A stretch of DNA of 64,000 bases, taken from contig NC_014666.1 of NCBI RefSeq assembly GCF_000166135.1, positions 4,898,001 to 4,962,000 on the forward strand, written 5' to 3'. Below, one piece after another: positions 53,953 to 62,905 of this stretch (positions are counted from its first letter, which is position 1; every line of letters begins with the position of its first letter). The notes under the pieces are model-generated. The model searched no databases. It was given only the letters and a program-made list of their open reading frames with translations, and was not told the origin of the DNA. The position numbers and the translations under genes were made by a program. Source of the DNA: Pseudofrankia inefficax (GTDB taxonomy: Bacteria; Actinomycetota; Actinomycetes; Frankiales; Frankiaceae).

Positions 53953-54558
53953 TCAGGCGCCGGCGTCGCCGGCGGGCGGGTCGCCGCCAAGTCTGCTCAG
54001 CAGGCGGTCGACGAGAGCGATGGTCTCGGCGTGGCCTTCGGAGAGCCCGAGCAGGTCCTCCGAGACCAGCCCGGCCGAGACGGCACCGACGAGGAACAGG
54101 AGCGCGGCGGGCGGGACATCGTCGAGGTCGAGCCCGAGGTCGGGCAGCCGGTCCGCGAGCAGCTGCGCCTGCTGGCGGCGGAACTTCCGCGAGTAGTCGG
54201 CGATCTCGTGCCGGATGGTCTTGCGGTGGTTCGCCAGGGCCATGAACTCGGTCAGCAGGGCCGTCGCGCCGGCATCGATGCTGAACTCCCACAGGTCGCG
54301 CAGCGGGTGTGGTGACGCGAGCAGCCGGGTCTGTCGTTCCAGGTTCTTCTCGGCCCCGCGCCGGAAGACGGCGAGGAACAGGTCGTCCAGCGTCGGGAAG
54401 TAGTAGTGGATCAGCGCCGGCGTGACGCCCGCGATCCTCGCGACGCTGCGCGAGCTCACGGCCGCGTAGCCGTCCTCGCGCATCAGTCGTTCGGTGACGT
54501 CGAGCAGCAGTGCGCGGGTCTGCGAGCTCTCGGTGCCGGTGCGGCGTGGGCTGGACAT
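53953..54558 (-). CDS. TetR family regulator of the catabolic block
   Basis: 201 residues. Helix-turn-helix about 15-62 (ERLMREDGYAAVSSRSVA and VTPALIHYYFPTLDDLF) with a C-terminal ligand domain. The ATG is at 54558. An operator-like palindrome (54592-54611) in its own upstream region, similar to those before thiolase and esterase, suggests it represses itself and the block. Ligand unknown, probably an acyl-CoA. Confidence 0.88.
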   Translation of the reverse strand: MSSPRRTGTESSQTRALLLDVTERLMREDGYAAVSSRSVARIAGVTPALIHYYFPTLDDLFLAVFRRGAEKNLERQTRLLASPHPLRDLWEFSIDAGATALLTEFMALANHRKTIRHEIADYSRKFRRQQAQLLADRLPDLGLDLDDVPPAALLFLVGAVSAGLVSEDLLGLSEGHAETIALVDRLLSRLGGDPPAGDAGA

Positions 54559-54591
54559 GCCCCCATTCTGGTTGACGCGGCCCGGCCGCCG

Positions 54592-54611
54592 TGCTGAACT
54601 ACCGTTCAACC
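54592..54611. promoter_or_regulatory. regulon operator, TetR/luciferase-like promoter
   Basis: TGCTGAACTACCGTTCAACC contains the exact inner palindrome TGAAC-TACC-GTTCA. It lies between the divergent TetR and luciferase-like oxidoreductase genes. Confidence 0.6.
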
Positions 54612-54720
54612 AACGTGGCTTCAGTCTCACCGCCGGGCAGCGCGGCGGCCGGGCCGGCGCCGCCGGGCGCCCGAGCGGCGCCAAGGCGGGTTCAGTGGCT
54701 CGACCCTTCGGAGGACATGG

Positions 54721-55647
54721 ATGCGGATAGGTCTGGGCGGCGGCGGCTCGACGCCGGACAAACTGGTCGACCAGGCGCGGAAGGCGCAGGCCGACGGCTT
54801 CCACTCGCTGTGGTACGCGAGCGTCGTCCAGGGGGACCCGCTGGTCTCGATGGCGCTGGCCGGCCGGGAGACGACCGCGGTCGAGCTGGGTACCGCCGTG
54901 CTGCAGACCTACCCCTGCCACCCGCTGCTGCAGGCGCAGCGCATCGCCGGGGCCGCGGCGGCGATGGGACGCGCCGGCCTGACGATCGGCCTGGGCCCGT
55001 CGCACCAGGCGAACATCGAGGGCATGTACGGCCTGTCCTACGACCACCCGGGCCGCAACACGGAGGAGTACCTGCGGATCCTCACCGCCCTGCTGCGCGG
55101 CGAGGCCGTCGACTTCACCGGCCAGGAGTGGACCACCCGAGTGCCGGCCGCGACGGTTCGGCTCGCCCACCCGGTCCAGGTACTGCTCGCGGCGCTCTCG
55201 CCGCGGATGTTGCGGGTCGCCGGCGAGTACGCGGACGGCGCGATCCTCTGGATGGCTCCGGCGGCCGCGATCGAGAAGCACGTCGAGCCGCGGCTCGCCG
55301 CGGCCGCGCGGGACGCGGGCCGGCCCGCGCCGCGCATCGTCGCGGGCCTGCCGATCTGTGTGCACGACGACGAGCAGGAGGCCCGCGCGGCCGTCGCGGC
55401 ACAGTCGGTCGTCTACGCCAGCTCGCCCGCCTACCAGCGGATCATGGCCATCGGTGGTGCCGACAGCGCGGCCGAGGCGGCGATCGTCGGCGACGAGGCG
55501 TCCGTCGAGGCGCAGCTGCGCGGGCTTCTCGATGCCGGCGCGACCGACATCCACGCGCACATCGTCCCGGCCGGAAGCGACGCGCGGTCATCCTTGAAGC
55601 GTGGCCGGGACCTTCTCAGCTCTCTGGCCAGGGAATCGGCCAGCTGA
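54721..55647 (+). CDS. LLM-class (F420-type) flavin oxidoreductase
   Basis: 308 residues, TIM-barrel luciferase-like monooxygenase family, in actinomycetes usually using F420. Front MRIGLGGGGSTPDKLVDQA; middle GLTIGLGPSHQ, YDHPGRNTEEYLRIL and PVQVLLAALSPRMLRVAGEYADG typical of F420-dependent members. GGAGGA precedes the ATG. The operator at 54592 should control it. Same direction as the next two genes. Confidence 0.88.
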   Translation: MRIGLGGGGSTPDKLVDQARKAQADGFHSLWYASVVQGDPLVSMALAGRETTAVELGTAVLQTYPCHPLLQAQRIAGAAAAMGRAGLTIGLGPSHQANIEGMYGLSYDHPGRNTEEYLRILTALLRGEAVDFTGQEWTTRVPAATVRLAHPVQVLLAALSPRMLRVAGEYADGAILWMAPAAAIEKHVEPRLAAAARDAGRPAPRIVAGLPICVHDDEQEARAAVAAQSVVYASSPAYQRIMAIGGADSAAEAAIVGDEASVEAQLRGLLDAGATDIHAHIVPAGSDARSSLKRGRDLLSSLARESAS

Positions 55648-55698
55648 CCGCGCGGCCGCAACCGGGTTGGCTTCGGCCACTTCTCAGGGGAGCGTCTG

Positions 55699-56796
55699 AT
55701 GACTGAGCTTTCTCGTCCTGTCCGGGTCATCCAGTGGTGCACCGGCAAGATCGGCCAGATCGCGATCCGGCATCTCGTGGCGAACCCGAGATTCGAGCTG
55801 GTCGGCGTCTACACGACGTCCGCGGCGAAGGAGGGCGTCGACGCGGGATTACTCGCCGGCATCGGCCCGGTCGGCGTCCCGGCGACGACCGACAAGGAGG
55901 CGCTCTTCGCGCTGGAGGCCGACTGCGTGAACTACCTGCCGCTGGCGGTCGACGTCGAGGACCTGGAGCGGCTGCTGCGGTCGGGGAAGAACGTCGTCAC
56001 GGCCGTCGGCCTCACCTTCCCGCCGCCCGAGGACGAGCGGACGCAGCGGCTGGAGGCGGCCTGTCAGGCCGGTGGGACCACGCTGCACGGCGGCGGTGTG
56101 CACCCGGGCTTCGCCGGCGACATCCTGCCGCTGGTCACCTCGCGGCTGATCAGCCGCATCGACCAGGTGGTCGTGACCGAGGTCTGCGACTTCAGCGAGC
56201 ATCCGCAGGCCGAGCTGCTCTTCGGCCTGTTCGGCTTCGGGCTCTCGCCTGAGGAGGCCCACAAGCACGCCACCGCCGTCACGGGCGAGGTCGACGCCCC
56301 GTACGAGGAGTCCATCGCCCTGCTGGCCGCGGCGCTGGGCCTGCGCGTCGAGCGCAACACCCACGAGCTGACCATGGCCGTCGCCGACCGGGACATCACC
56401 ATCGCCGCCGGCGCGATCCCCGCCGGGAAGGTGGCCGGCATCCGCCGCCGCTGGGAGGCGATCGTCGACGGCCGGCCCGCCATCGTCTTCGTCTCGGAGT
56501 GGAAGATGGCCGACGGGCTGACGCCCGCCATCCGGGAGGGCTCGAACCGCTACATCGTCGAGTTCCTCGGCGAGCCGGCCACCCGGATCACCCTGGAGCC
56601 GCTCGAGCCCAGCGCGACCGGCGATCCGGGGTACCCGGGCCGGATCTGGACCGGCATGTCCGTCGTGAACCTGATCCATGACGTCGTCGCCGCGGCGCCC
56701 GGGATCCGTACGCACCTGGACCTCCCGCTGGGACGGCCCCAGGGCCTGTTCCACGAGGGCACCACCTGGCGCGGCCCGCTGCCGGTCGCCCGGTGA
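55699..56796 (+). CDS. dihydrodipicolinate-reductase-like NAD-binding enzyme
   Basis: 365 residues. Rossmann front VIQWCTGKIGQIAIR, catalytic-type segment TTLHGGGVHPGFAGD and C-terminal PLPVAR. Similar proteins in Frankia and mycobacteria are annotated as dihydrodipicolinate reductase or diaminopentanoate dehydrogenase, and their substrate is not established. Stop overlaps the next start by 4 bases, so the pair is co-translated. Confidence 0.82.
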   Translation: MTELSRPVRVIQWCTGKIGQIAIRHLVANPRFELVGVYTTSAAKEGVDAGLLAGIGPVGVPATTDKEALFALEADCVNYLPLAVDVEDLERLLRSGKNVVTAVGLTFPPPEDERTQRLEAACQAGGTTLHGGGVHPGFAGDILPLVTSRLISRIDQVVVTEVCDFSEHPQAELLFGLFGFGLSPEEAHKHATAVTGEVDAPYEESIALLAAALGLRVERNTHELTMAVADRDITIAAGAIPAGKVAGIRRRWEAIVDGRPAIVFVSEWKMADGLTPAIREGSNRYIVEFLGEPATRITLEPLEPSATGDPGYPGRIWTGMSVVNLIHDVVAAAPGIRTHLDLPLGRPQGLFHEGTTWRGPLPVAR

Positions 56797-58004
56797 CCAC
56801 CACCGGGCGCGAGCCAGGCTCGGGCCGGCGCCCCCTGGAGGGGCTGCTCGTCGTCGGCCTGGAGCAGGCGGTGGCGGCCCCGATGGCGACGCGCCACCTG
56901 GCGGACATGGGCGCCCGGGTCATCAAGATCGAGAATCCGCGCGGCGGCGACATGACCCGCCACTACGACGACGCGCAGGCCGGCATGGCCGCGCACTTCG
57001 TCTGGTGCAACCGGGGCAAGGAGTCGGTCGGCCTCAACATCGCCGACCCGCGCGGCGCCGCGGCGCTGGAGCGCCTGCTCGCCCGCGCCGACGTGCTCAT
57101 CCAGAACCTCGCCCCCGGCGCGGCGGCCCGCCGTGGGCTCGACGCGGCCCAGGCGGTCGCCCGCCACCCCCGGCTCGTCGCCGTCGACATCTCCGGCTAC
57201 GGCGAGGGCGGCCCGCTGTCGCACAAGCGGGCCTACGACATGCTGGTCCAGTCCGAGGGCGGCTCCTGCGCGGTCACCGGCGGCCCGGGACAGCCGGCCA
57301 AGCCGGGGATCGCGATGATCGACCTCGCCACCGGCATGTACGCGCTGAGCTGGATCCTCGGCGCGCTGCACGGCCGGGCCGCGACCGGCCGGGGCGAGGC
57401 CCTCACGATCGGCATGTTCGACGTCGTCGCCGAGTGGATGGGCTACCAGGTCAACTACACGATGGGCACCGGGGTCGAGCAGGAGCCGGCCTGGGTCGGC
57501 TCTCCGGCCGTCGCGCCCTATGGCACCTACCGGACGTCCGACGACCAGACGGTCGTGTTGGGAACGACCAACGACGGCGAGTGGCAGCGGCTGGCCCGGA
57601 CCGTGCTCGAACGCGCCGATCTCGCCGACGACCCGGCCCTGGCCACCAACTCCGGACGGGTGGCCGACCGCGCCCGGGTCGACGCGGCCATCAGCACGTG
57701 GACCGGCGGCGTCACGTTGAAGGAGGCCCAGGAGACGCTCGACGCCGCCGCGCTCGGGAACGCCCGGCTCAACGGCGTCCAGGACCTGATCGATCACCCC
57801 CAGCTGGCCGCCCGCGATCGGTGGCGACCCGTGGCGACCCCGCACGGGGAGTTCCGCGCGGTGCTGCCCCCACCGATCGCCGCGACCTGGACGCCGTCGA
57901 TGGGAGAGGTCCCGGGCCTGGGCGAGCACACCGACGCGGTGCTGGCCGAGTTCGGCTACTCCCCCGCCGAGCTCGCGAGCTGGCGCCGCGACGGCGTGAT
58001 CTGA
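56793..58004 (+). CDS. CaiB/BaiF (family III) CoA-transferase
   Basis: 403 residues. Front LEGLLVVGLEQAVAAPMATRHL (key residues EQ...A.P), GADVIKIE-like ARVIKIENP, RGKESV-like NRGKESVGLN, and catalytic Asp in IAMIDLATGMYA. Moves CoA between acids, activating the catabolic substrate. GTG 56793 overlaps the preceding stop (GTGA). Confidence 0.93.
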   Translation: MTTTGREPGSGRRPLEGLLVVGLEQAVAAPMATRHLADMGARVIKIENPRGGDMTRHYDDAQAGMAAHFVWCNRGKESVGLNIADPRGAAALERLLARADVLIQNLAPGAAARRGLDAAQAVARHPRLVAVDISGYGEGGPLSHKRAYDMLVQSEGGSCAVTGGPGQPAKPGIAMIDLATGMYALSWILGALHGRAATGRGEALTIGMFDVVAEWMGYQVNYTMGTGVEQEPAWVGSPAVAPYGTYRTSDDQTVVLGTTNDGEWQRLARTVLERADLADDPALATNSGRVADRARVDAAISTWTGGVTLKEAQETLDAAALGNARLNGVQDLIDHPQLAARDRWRPVATPHGEFRAVLPPPIAATWTPSMGEVPGLGEHTDAVLAEFGYSPAELASWRRDGVI

Positions 58005-58037
58005 CCGGGCCGCGCCTGACCTGAGCCAGCGCCCGGG

Positions 58038-59120
58038 TCAGGCGTCCCGCAGGATGCGCAGCGCGCGGGCGGACATCATGCCGACCCCGGCTCCGCGTTC
58101 GGCCATCCGTTCGTCGGTCGTCTCACCGCGGGCATAGCGGGCGTAGAGCTGCTGACGGATGATCGCGATCCGCCAGCAGGCGAACGACTCGTACCAGGAG
58201 ATCGCCGCGGGGTCGGCGACCCCGCGGCGGGCGTAGTGGTCGACGACCTCGGCGCGGGTCGGCAGGCCCAGCGTCTCCAGCCCGGGGTCGGAGGCGGCGT
58301 GGTCGTCGTCGGTGTCGGCCGGGTCGGGCCAGTAGTTGAGCAGGGTCCCGAGGTCGACGAGAGGGTCGGCGAGCGTGGCCATGTCCCAGTCGAAGACGGA
58401 GGCGACCCGGTCGGGGCGGCCCGCGGCGAACTGGCAGTTGTTGATTTTGAAGTCGTTGTGGACGAGCGTCGCGGTGGCGCTCGCGGGCAGGCGCGCGGCG
58501 AGCAGGTCCGCGGCCGCGACCATCGCGTCGTCGTGGGCGGGCTCGGCCCAGGGGGCGACGCGCTGCCAGCGGTCGCGCCAGCCGGACAGCTGGCGTTCGA
58601 GGAACCCGTCGGGGCGCCCGAGCCGGTCGAGGTCGCAGTCGGCCGGGTCGACGGCGTGCAGGTCCGCGAGGGCGTCGACGGTGGCGAAACCGAGCTCACG
58701 GCCGTCGGCGGGGCCGCCGAGCTCGGCGGGGATCGTTCCCCAGACGACGATGCCCGGCCGGTACTCGCTCACCAGGAAGTGGCTGCCGGCGACGTCGGTG
58801 TCCTCGCAGAACAGGAACGCGCGCGGCGCCCGGTCGTACACCCGCCACAGCCGGGACAGCACCCGGTGCTCGCGGCGCATGTCGTGCGCACCGGGCGCCA
58901 GCACCCCGAACGGCGGCCGGCGCAGCACGAACCGGCGGTCCCCGAACCGGACGAGGTAGGTCAGGTTCGCCGAGCCGTTCGGGAACTGCAGGACCTCCAT
59001 CGGCCCCTCGACGTCGAGCCGCGGCGTGAGGTACTCCCTGACCTGGTCCCAGGGCAGCTCCTGGCCGGGCCGGACGGGCGCCACCTCGGGCGGGACGCCG
59101 GCCACGGACGGTTCGGTCAT
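58038..59120 (-). CDS. aminoglycoside-phosphotransferase-like kinase (ACAD10/11 N-terminal type)
   Basis: 360 residues. Kinase fold with catalytic loop HNDFKINN (H-x-D-x4-N), metal DWD in VFDWDMATLADP, and EYRPGIVVWG. This class is always found with acyl-CoA dehydrogenases, where it is thought to phosphorylate hydroxyacyl-CoA. The acyl-CoA dehydrogenase gene directly upstream (39 bases) supports this. Confidence 0.9.
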   Translation of the reverse strand: MTEPSVAGVPPEVAPVRPGQELPWDQVREYLTPRLDVEGPMEVLQFPNGSANLTYLVRFGDRRFVLRRPPFGVLAPGAHDMRREHRVLSRLWRVYDRAPRAFLFCEDTDVAGSHFLVSEYRPGIVVWGTIPAELGGPADGRELGFATVDALADLHAVDPADCDLDRLGRPDGFLERQLSGWRDRWQRVAPWAEPAHDDAMVAAADLLAARLPASATATLVHNDFKINNCQFAAGRPDRVASVFDWDMATLADPLVDLGTLLNYWPDPADTDDDHAASDPGLETLGLPTRAEVVDHYARRGVADPAAISWYESFACWRIAIIRQQLYARYARGETTDERMAERGAGVGMMSARALRILRDA

Positions 59121-59159
59121 CGCCGGGCCGCCGGCGTCGAGTCAGGGCCGGCCACCGCG

Positions 59160-60458
59160 CTAGCCGGCATGAACGGCCCGCTCGATCCGCGCGGCGAAGC
59201 GCTCCCGGGCGGCGGCACGCCGCGCCGGCAGGTGCCCGGACGGGAACAGGCCGTCGGCCGGCGCGTAGCCGGCGAGCAGGGTGCGGGCGAGGTTCGTCTT
59301 GTGGACCTCGGTGGCGCCGTCGGCCAGGCCCATCTGGAAGCTTTCCAGCACCCACGCGCCGAACGGCATCTCGTTGGAGATTCCGAGCGAGCCGTGGATC
59401 TGCACGGCCCGGGCGGCCACGTCGTGCAGCACCTTGGGCATCGTGGCCTTGACCGCGGCGATGTCGGCGCGGACCCGGCTGTAGTCGTTGTACTGGTCGA
59501 TCCGCCACGCGGTCCGCAGCACCAGCAGGCGGAACTGCTCGATCTCGATCCAGGAGTCGGCGATCATCGCCTGGACCAGCTGCTTGCGGGCCAGCTGCTC
59601 GCCCTTCGTGACCCGGGACAGCGCGCGCTCGCACATCATGTCGAACGCCTCGCGGACCAGCCCGACGGTGCGCATCGCGTGGTGGATCCGGCCGCCACCC
59701 AGGCGGGTCTGCGCGACGGCGAAACCCTGGCCACGTTCGCCGAGCAGGTGGTCGGCGGGGATGCGGACGTCGTCGTAACGCAGGTAGGCATGCGCGCCGT
59801 CCGCGTCGGCCTGGCCGGCGACGGCGACATTGCGCACGTTCGTGATGCCCGGGGTGTCCGCCGGGACGACGAACATCGACTGACGGCGGTGCGGAGCGGC
59901 GTCGGGATCGGTGACCGCGAGCACGATGAGGAACGACGCGAACCGCGCGTGGCTGGAGAACCACTTCTCCCCGTTGATCACCCACTCGTCGCCGTCGAGC
60001 GCGGCGCGGGTGGTGAACCCGGTCGGGTCGCTGCCGCCCTGCGGCTCGGTCATCGAGAACGCCGACACGATCCGGCCGTCGACCAGAGGCTCCAGATAGC
60101 GCTTCTTCAGGTCGTCGGTGCCGAACCGAGCGAGCACCTCCGCGTTCCCGGAGTCGGGCGACTGGCAGCCGAACACCACCGGCGCGGCGGGCGAACGGCC
60201 GAGGATCTCGTGCATCAACGCGAGCTTGAGCTGCCCGTACCCCGGGCCGCCCAGTTCCGGGCCGAGATGACAGGCCCACAGGCCGCGCTCCCGGACCTTC
60301 TGCTGCAGCGGCGGGATCAGCTCCGCGCGCAGCGGGTCGCGCAGGTCGCGCGCGTTGCCGATGAGCAGGTCGACCGGCTGGACCTCGTCGCGCACGAAGG
60401 CGTCGACCCAGTCCAGCTCGGCCTGAAACTCTGGATCGGTCTCGAAACCCCAGGCCAT
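59160..60458 (-). CDS. acyl-CoA dehydrogenase
   Basis: 432 residues. ACAD fold: FSMTEPQGGSDPTGFTTRA for FAD and substrate, GEKWFSSHARFA, and late QIHGSLGISNEMPFGAWVLE with TEVHKTNLAR. Related to the ACAD10/11 group. ATG 60458 has GGGAG upstream. With the neighbouring kinase-like gene it probably converts 4-hydroxyacyl- or branched acyl-CoA. Confidence 0.93.
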   Translation of the reverse strand: MAWGFETDPEFQAELDWVDAFVRDEVQPVDLLIGNARDLRDPLRAELIPPLQQKVRERGLWACHLGPELGGPGYGQLKLALMHEILGRSPAAPVVFGCQSPDSGNAEVLARFGTDDLKKRYLEPLVDGRIVSAFSMTEPQGGSDPTGFTTRAALDGDEWVINGEKWFSSHARFASFLIVLAVTDPDAAPHRRQSMFVVPADTPGITNVRNVAVAGQADADGAHAYLRYDDVRIPADHLLGERGQGFAVAQTRLGGGRIHHAMRTVGLVREAFDMMCERALSRVTKGEQLARKQLVQAMIADSWIEIEQFRLLVLRTAWRIDQYNDYSRVRADIAAVKATMPKVLHDVAARAVQIHGSLGISNEMPFGAWVLESFQMGLADGATEVHKTNLARTLLAGYAPADGLFPSGHLPARRAAARERFAARIERAVHAG

Positions 60459-60528
60459 GCCCGCTCCCTCACCCTCACCAGTACCAGCGCGCCCGTGCCG
60501 CTGCGACGCGCTCTCGACCGTCGCGGCC

Positions 60529-61113
60529 TCAGCCGCCCGCCAGCAGCTCCGGGATGCGGGGGTCGGGCTCAAGGTCCAGCGAGGTCATGAACGAGGCCAT
60601 CGTCGCGTAACAGCCAACCGTGACAATGACATCGAGGAGCTGCCGCACGTCAAGCCCGGCGGCGAGCGACTCCCAGGTGGAGTCCGACACGGCGCCGTCG
60701 TCGACGAGGTCGTCGACCGCGCACAGCAGCGCGCGTTCCAGCGGCACGAGGAAGGGCGCCTTCGGCCCGAACGCGACGCGCGCGATCTCCTCGTCGGTGA
60801 GCCCCGCCTCCCGGCCCGCGAACAGGTGCTGCGCCCACAGGTACGGCGACGCGCGGCGCGCCGCGACCCGCAGGGCGAGGATCTCCACCTGACGGGTGCT
60901 GAGTGTGCTGTCCAGCAGGACGTAGCCGTTGAGAACCATGATGGCGCGGGCCAGGTCCGGGTGGTGCGCCAGCGAGGCGAGCACGTCGCGCCCGCTCGGC
61001 CGTCGGGTCAGGTCCGGCGCCGGCAGCCCCCGGGTGACCGGGTCGATCGCGGCCAGCGCCTGGCGCATCTCGGCGGGCCATTCCCGCGGCGGCAGGGGTG
61101 GAATTCGAGCCAT
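60529..61113 (-). CDS. carboxymuconolactone-decarboxylase/AhpD-like protein
   Basis: 194 residues, CMD-family helical fold: RQVEILALRVAARRASPYLWAQHLFAGREAGLTDEEI carries the conserved E...W..H. The CxxC of peroxidase AhpD is absent, so it is not a thiol peroxidase; reaction unknown. AAGGGAA stands before the ATG. It lies between the SDR and dehydrogenase genes in one direction. Confidence 0.82.
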   Translation of the reverse strand: MARIPPLPPREWPAEMRQALAAIDPVTRGLPAPDLTRRPSGRDVLASLAHHPDLARAIMVLNGYVLLDSTLSTRQVEILALRVAARRASPYLWAQHLFAGREAGLTDEEIARVAFGPKAPFLVPLERALLCAVDDLVDDGAVSDSTWESLAAGLDVRQLLDVIVTVGCYATMASFMTSLDLEPDPRIPELLAGG

Positions 61114-61154
61114 GGGCCGTTCCCTTCGCGCAGCTGGTTGCCGCTCGCCGCGGC

Positions 61155-61991
61155 CTACTTGAGCAGGGCGCCGGCGTCGACGGGGAGGGTCACGCCGGTC
61201 AGGAAGCGGCCTTCCTCGGAGGCGAGGAACAGGGCGGCGTTGGCGATGTCCTCCGGCTCCACCCAGGGGGTGGGCAGCAGGTGCATGTTCTGGGAGACGA
61301 CCGCGAAGTCGTCGATCGTCGGGTTCTCCAGGTCGGGGCGGAACATCTTGAACGTGCCCTCGTGGATCGTCATCGGGGTGTTGACCTGGGTCGGGTGCAG
61401 CGAGTTGACCCGGATGTTGCGGGAGCCGAGCTCCAGGGCGAGGGTGCGCATGATGCCGACGACGCCGTGCTTCGCGGCGATGTAGTGGCCGATGTGGGGG
61501 TGGGCCATCAGCCCGCCGGCCGAGCTGGTCAGGATGATCGACCCGCCGCGCTTGCCGGCGAGGATGTGCGGGATCGAGACCTTGGTGGTCAGCCACACGC
61601 CGGTGAGGTTGATGTCGATCGTGTCGTGCCAGGTCTTCTCGTCCATCTTGTGCAGCAGGGCCCCGGTCGCGCCGATGCCGGCGTTCGCGATGACGATGTC
61701 GAGGCGGCCGAACTCGGCGACGCCCTCGTCGACGACGGCCTTCATCGTGTCGTGGTCGCGGACGTCGGCCTGCGCGGCGTGGATCCGGCGGCCGGTCTTC
61801 TCCACGAGGCGGACCGTCTCCGCGAGGTCCGCGGGGGTCGACATCTGGAAGTCGACGCCGTCGAGCGGCTTGCAGATGTCGATCGCGATGATGTCGGCGC
61901 CCTCCTGCGCGAGACGCACCGCGTGCGCACGGCCCTGGCCTCGCGCCGCCCCCGTGATGAACGCGACCTTGCCCTCAACCCGTCCAGACAT
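61155..61991 (-). CDS. mycofactocin-type short-chain dehydrogenase
   Basis: 278 residues. TGAARGQGRAHAVRLAQEGA at the front, then the insertion IDICKPLDGVDFQMSTPADL and VEKTGRRI that marks the mycofactocin-dependent SDR subfamily; catalytic S in TSSAGG, Y-x3-K in HYIAAKHG. NAD stays bound and mycofactocin re-oxidises it. No mft biosynthesis gene lies within the window. GGAAGAG precedes ATG 61991. A weaker operator-like site stands 28 bases upstream. Confidence 0.93.
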   Translation of the reverse strand: MSGRVEGKVAFITGAARGQGRAHAVRLAQEGADIIAIDICKPLDGVDFQMSTPADLAETVRLVEKTGRRIHAAQADVRDHDTMKAVVDEGVAEFGRLDIVIANAGIGATGALLHKMDEKTWHDTIDINLTGVWLTTKVSIPHILAGKRGGSIILTSSAGGLMAHPHIGHYIAAKHGVVGIMRTLALELGSRNIRVNSLHPTQVNTPMTIHEGTFKMFRPDLENPTIDDFAVVSQNMHLLPTPWVEPEDIANAALFLASEEGRFLTGVTLPVDAGALLK

Positions 61992-62018
61992 TGCTACCCC
62001 ACTCTTCCGGCAGACACG

Positions 62019-62038
62019 TGCTGAACGACCGTACAGTG
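62019..62038. promoter_or_regulatory. half-matching regulon operator, SDR promoter
   Basis: TGCTGAACGACCGTACAGTG: the left half matches the shared motif exactly, the right half is degenerate. It is 28 bases before the mycofactocin-type SDR gene. Confidence 0.35.
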
Positions 62039-62121
62039 GGCGGGGTCGATCAGCAAGATCTGCACGTGCCCGGGCCTGGTTTTGCCCGCGCCAACGTCGC
62101 TTGACCATTGGGATACGCCGA

Positions 62122-62141
62122 TGTTAAACACGTGCTCAACA
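62122..62141. promoter_or_regulatory. regulon operator, divergent SDR/SnoaL region
   Basis: TGTTAAACACGTGCTCAACA: 8 of 10 palindrome pairs match, with a CACGTG core. It lies in the 235 bases between the divergent SDR and SnoaL-like genes. Confidence 0.6.
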
Positions 62142-62226
62142 TGCGTGGACGGCTGTCCAGACAATCTTTGCCCGAGCGGTCACGAGATCCCGGCCGTCTC
62201 GGCAGCAGCAGTGACCAGGGAGCAGC

Positions 62227-62784
62227 ATGAGCACCGACACCGAGATCGAGGAGCTGCGGCGCGAGGTCCGCTTCCTGCGGGACCGGCAGGACATCCTCGA
62301 CACTGTGAACAAGCAGTCGCGTGGCCATGACCGTCACGACGTCGAGCTGATGACGAGCGTGCTGCACGAGGACGGGATCGACGAGCACGGCTCGGTCTCG
62401 AACGTGGGCGCCGCCTACGGTCCGTGGTCGAACAAGCAGCACTCGATGGTGTTCGCCGACCACCTGCACAACATCACGACGCATACCTGTGAGATCGACG
62501 GCGACGTCGCGCACGCCGAGAGCTATGTCATCGGCACCATGGTCGGCCGCGACGAGAAGACGCTGGCCTTCATGGGCGGCCGCTACCTCGACCGGCTGGA
62601 ACGCCGCGACGGCGTCTGGAAGATCGCGCTGCGGCGCTGCACGATCGAGTGGGCCTTCACCGCCGACGCCTCCTTCCTGCACTCCGGCGCGTTCCAGGGC
62701 TTCCTCAAGGGCACCTGGGACACCGAAGACCTGTCCTACGCCCGCCCGCTGCTACCGGACACCGGGCCCGCCGTCCGCTGGTAA
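62227..62784 (+). CDS. SnoaL-like (NTF2 fold) domain protein
   Basis: 185 residues. SnoaL_4-type fold: RDRQDILDTVNKQSRGHDRHD (key RQDI and D-R-HD) at the front, HITTHTCEIDGD-like NITTHTCEIDGDVAHAESY, and RYLDRLERRDGVWKIALR. Such proteins accompany catabolic SDRs and dioxygenases and may be dehydratases or isomerases. AGGGAG precedes ATG 62227. Divergent from the mycofactocin-type SDR. Confidence 0.85.
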   Translation: MSTDTEIEELRREVRFLRDRQDILDTVNKQSRGHDRHDVELMTSVLHEDGIDEHGSVSNVGAAYGPWSNKQHSMVFADHLHNITTHTCEIDGDVAHAESYVIGTMVGRDEKTLAFMGGRYLDRLERRDGVWKIALRRCTIEWAFTADASFLHSGAFQGFLKGTWDTEDLSYARPLLPDTGPAVRW

Positions 62785-62825
62785 TCGCGTCCGGCCGGCC
62801 GGCCACCCGGGACCGGCCACGGTTC

Positions 62826-62905
62826 GATGATCGCTGATTTGGCCCTCAGGTGGTTGTGAATCGCGCCGATTTCACATCCACCTGAGGGCCACACTCGCGA
62901 TCAAA
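62826..62905. repeat. long imperfect palindrome between convergent genes
   Basis: Inner arms TGGCCCTCAGGTGG (62840-62853) and its exact complement (62878-62891), continued by TGTGAA/TTCACA (62855-62860/62871-62876) and outer arms TGATCGC/GCGATCA (62828-62834/62897-62903). It could be a bidirectional terminator or a REP/MITE-like element. The outer arm covers the stop codon of the next gene. Confidence 0.7.
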
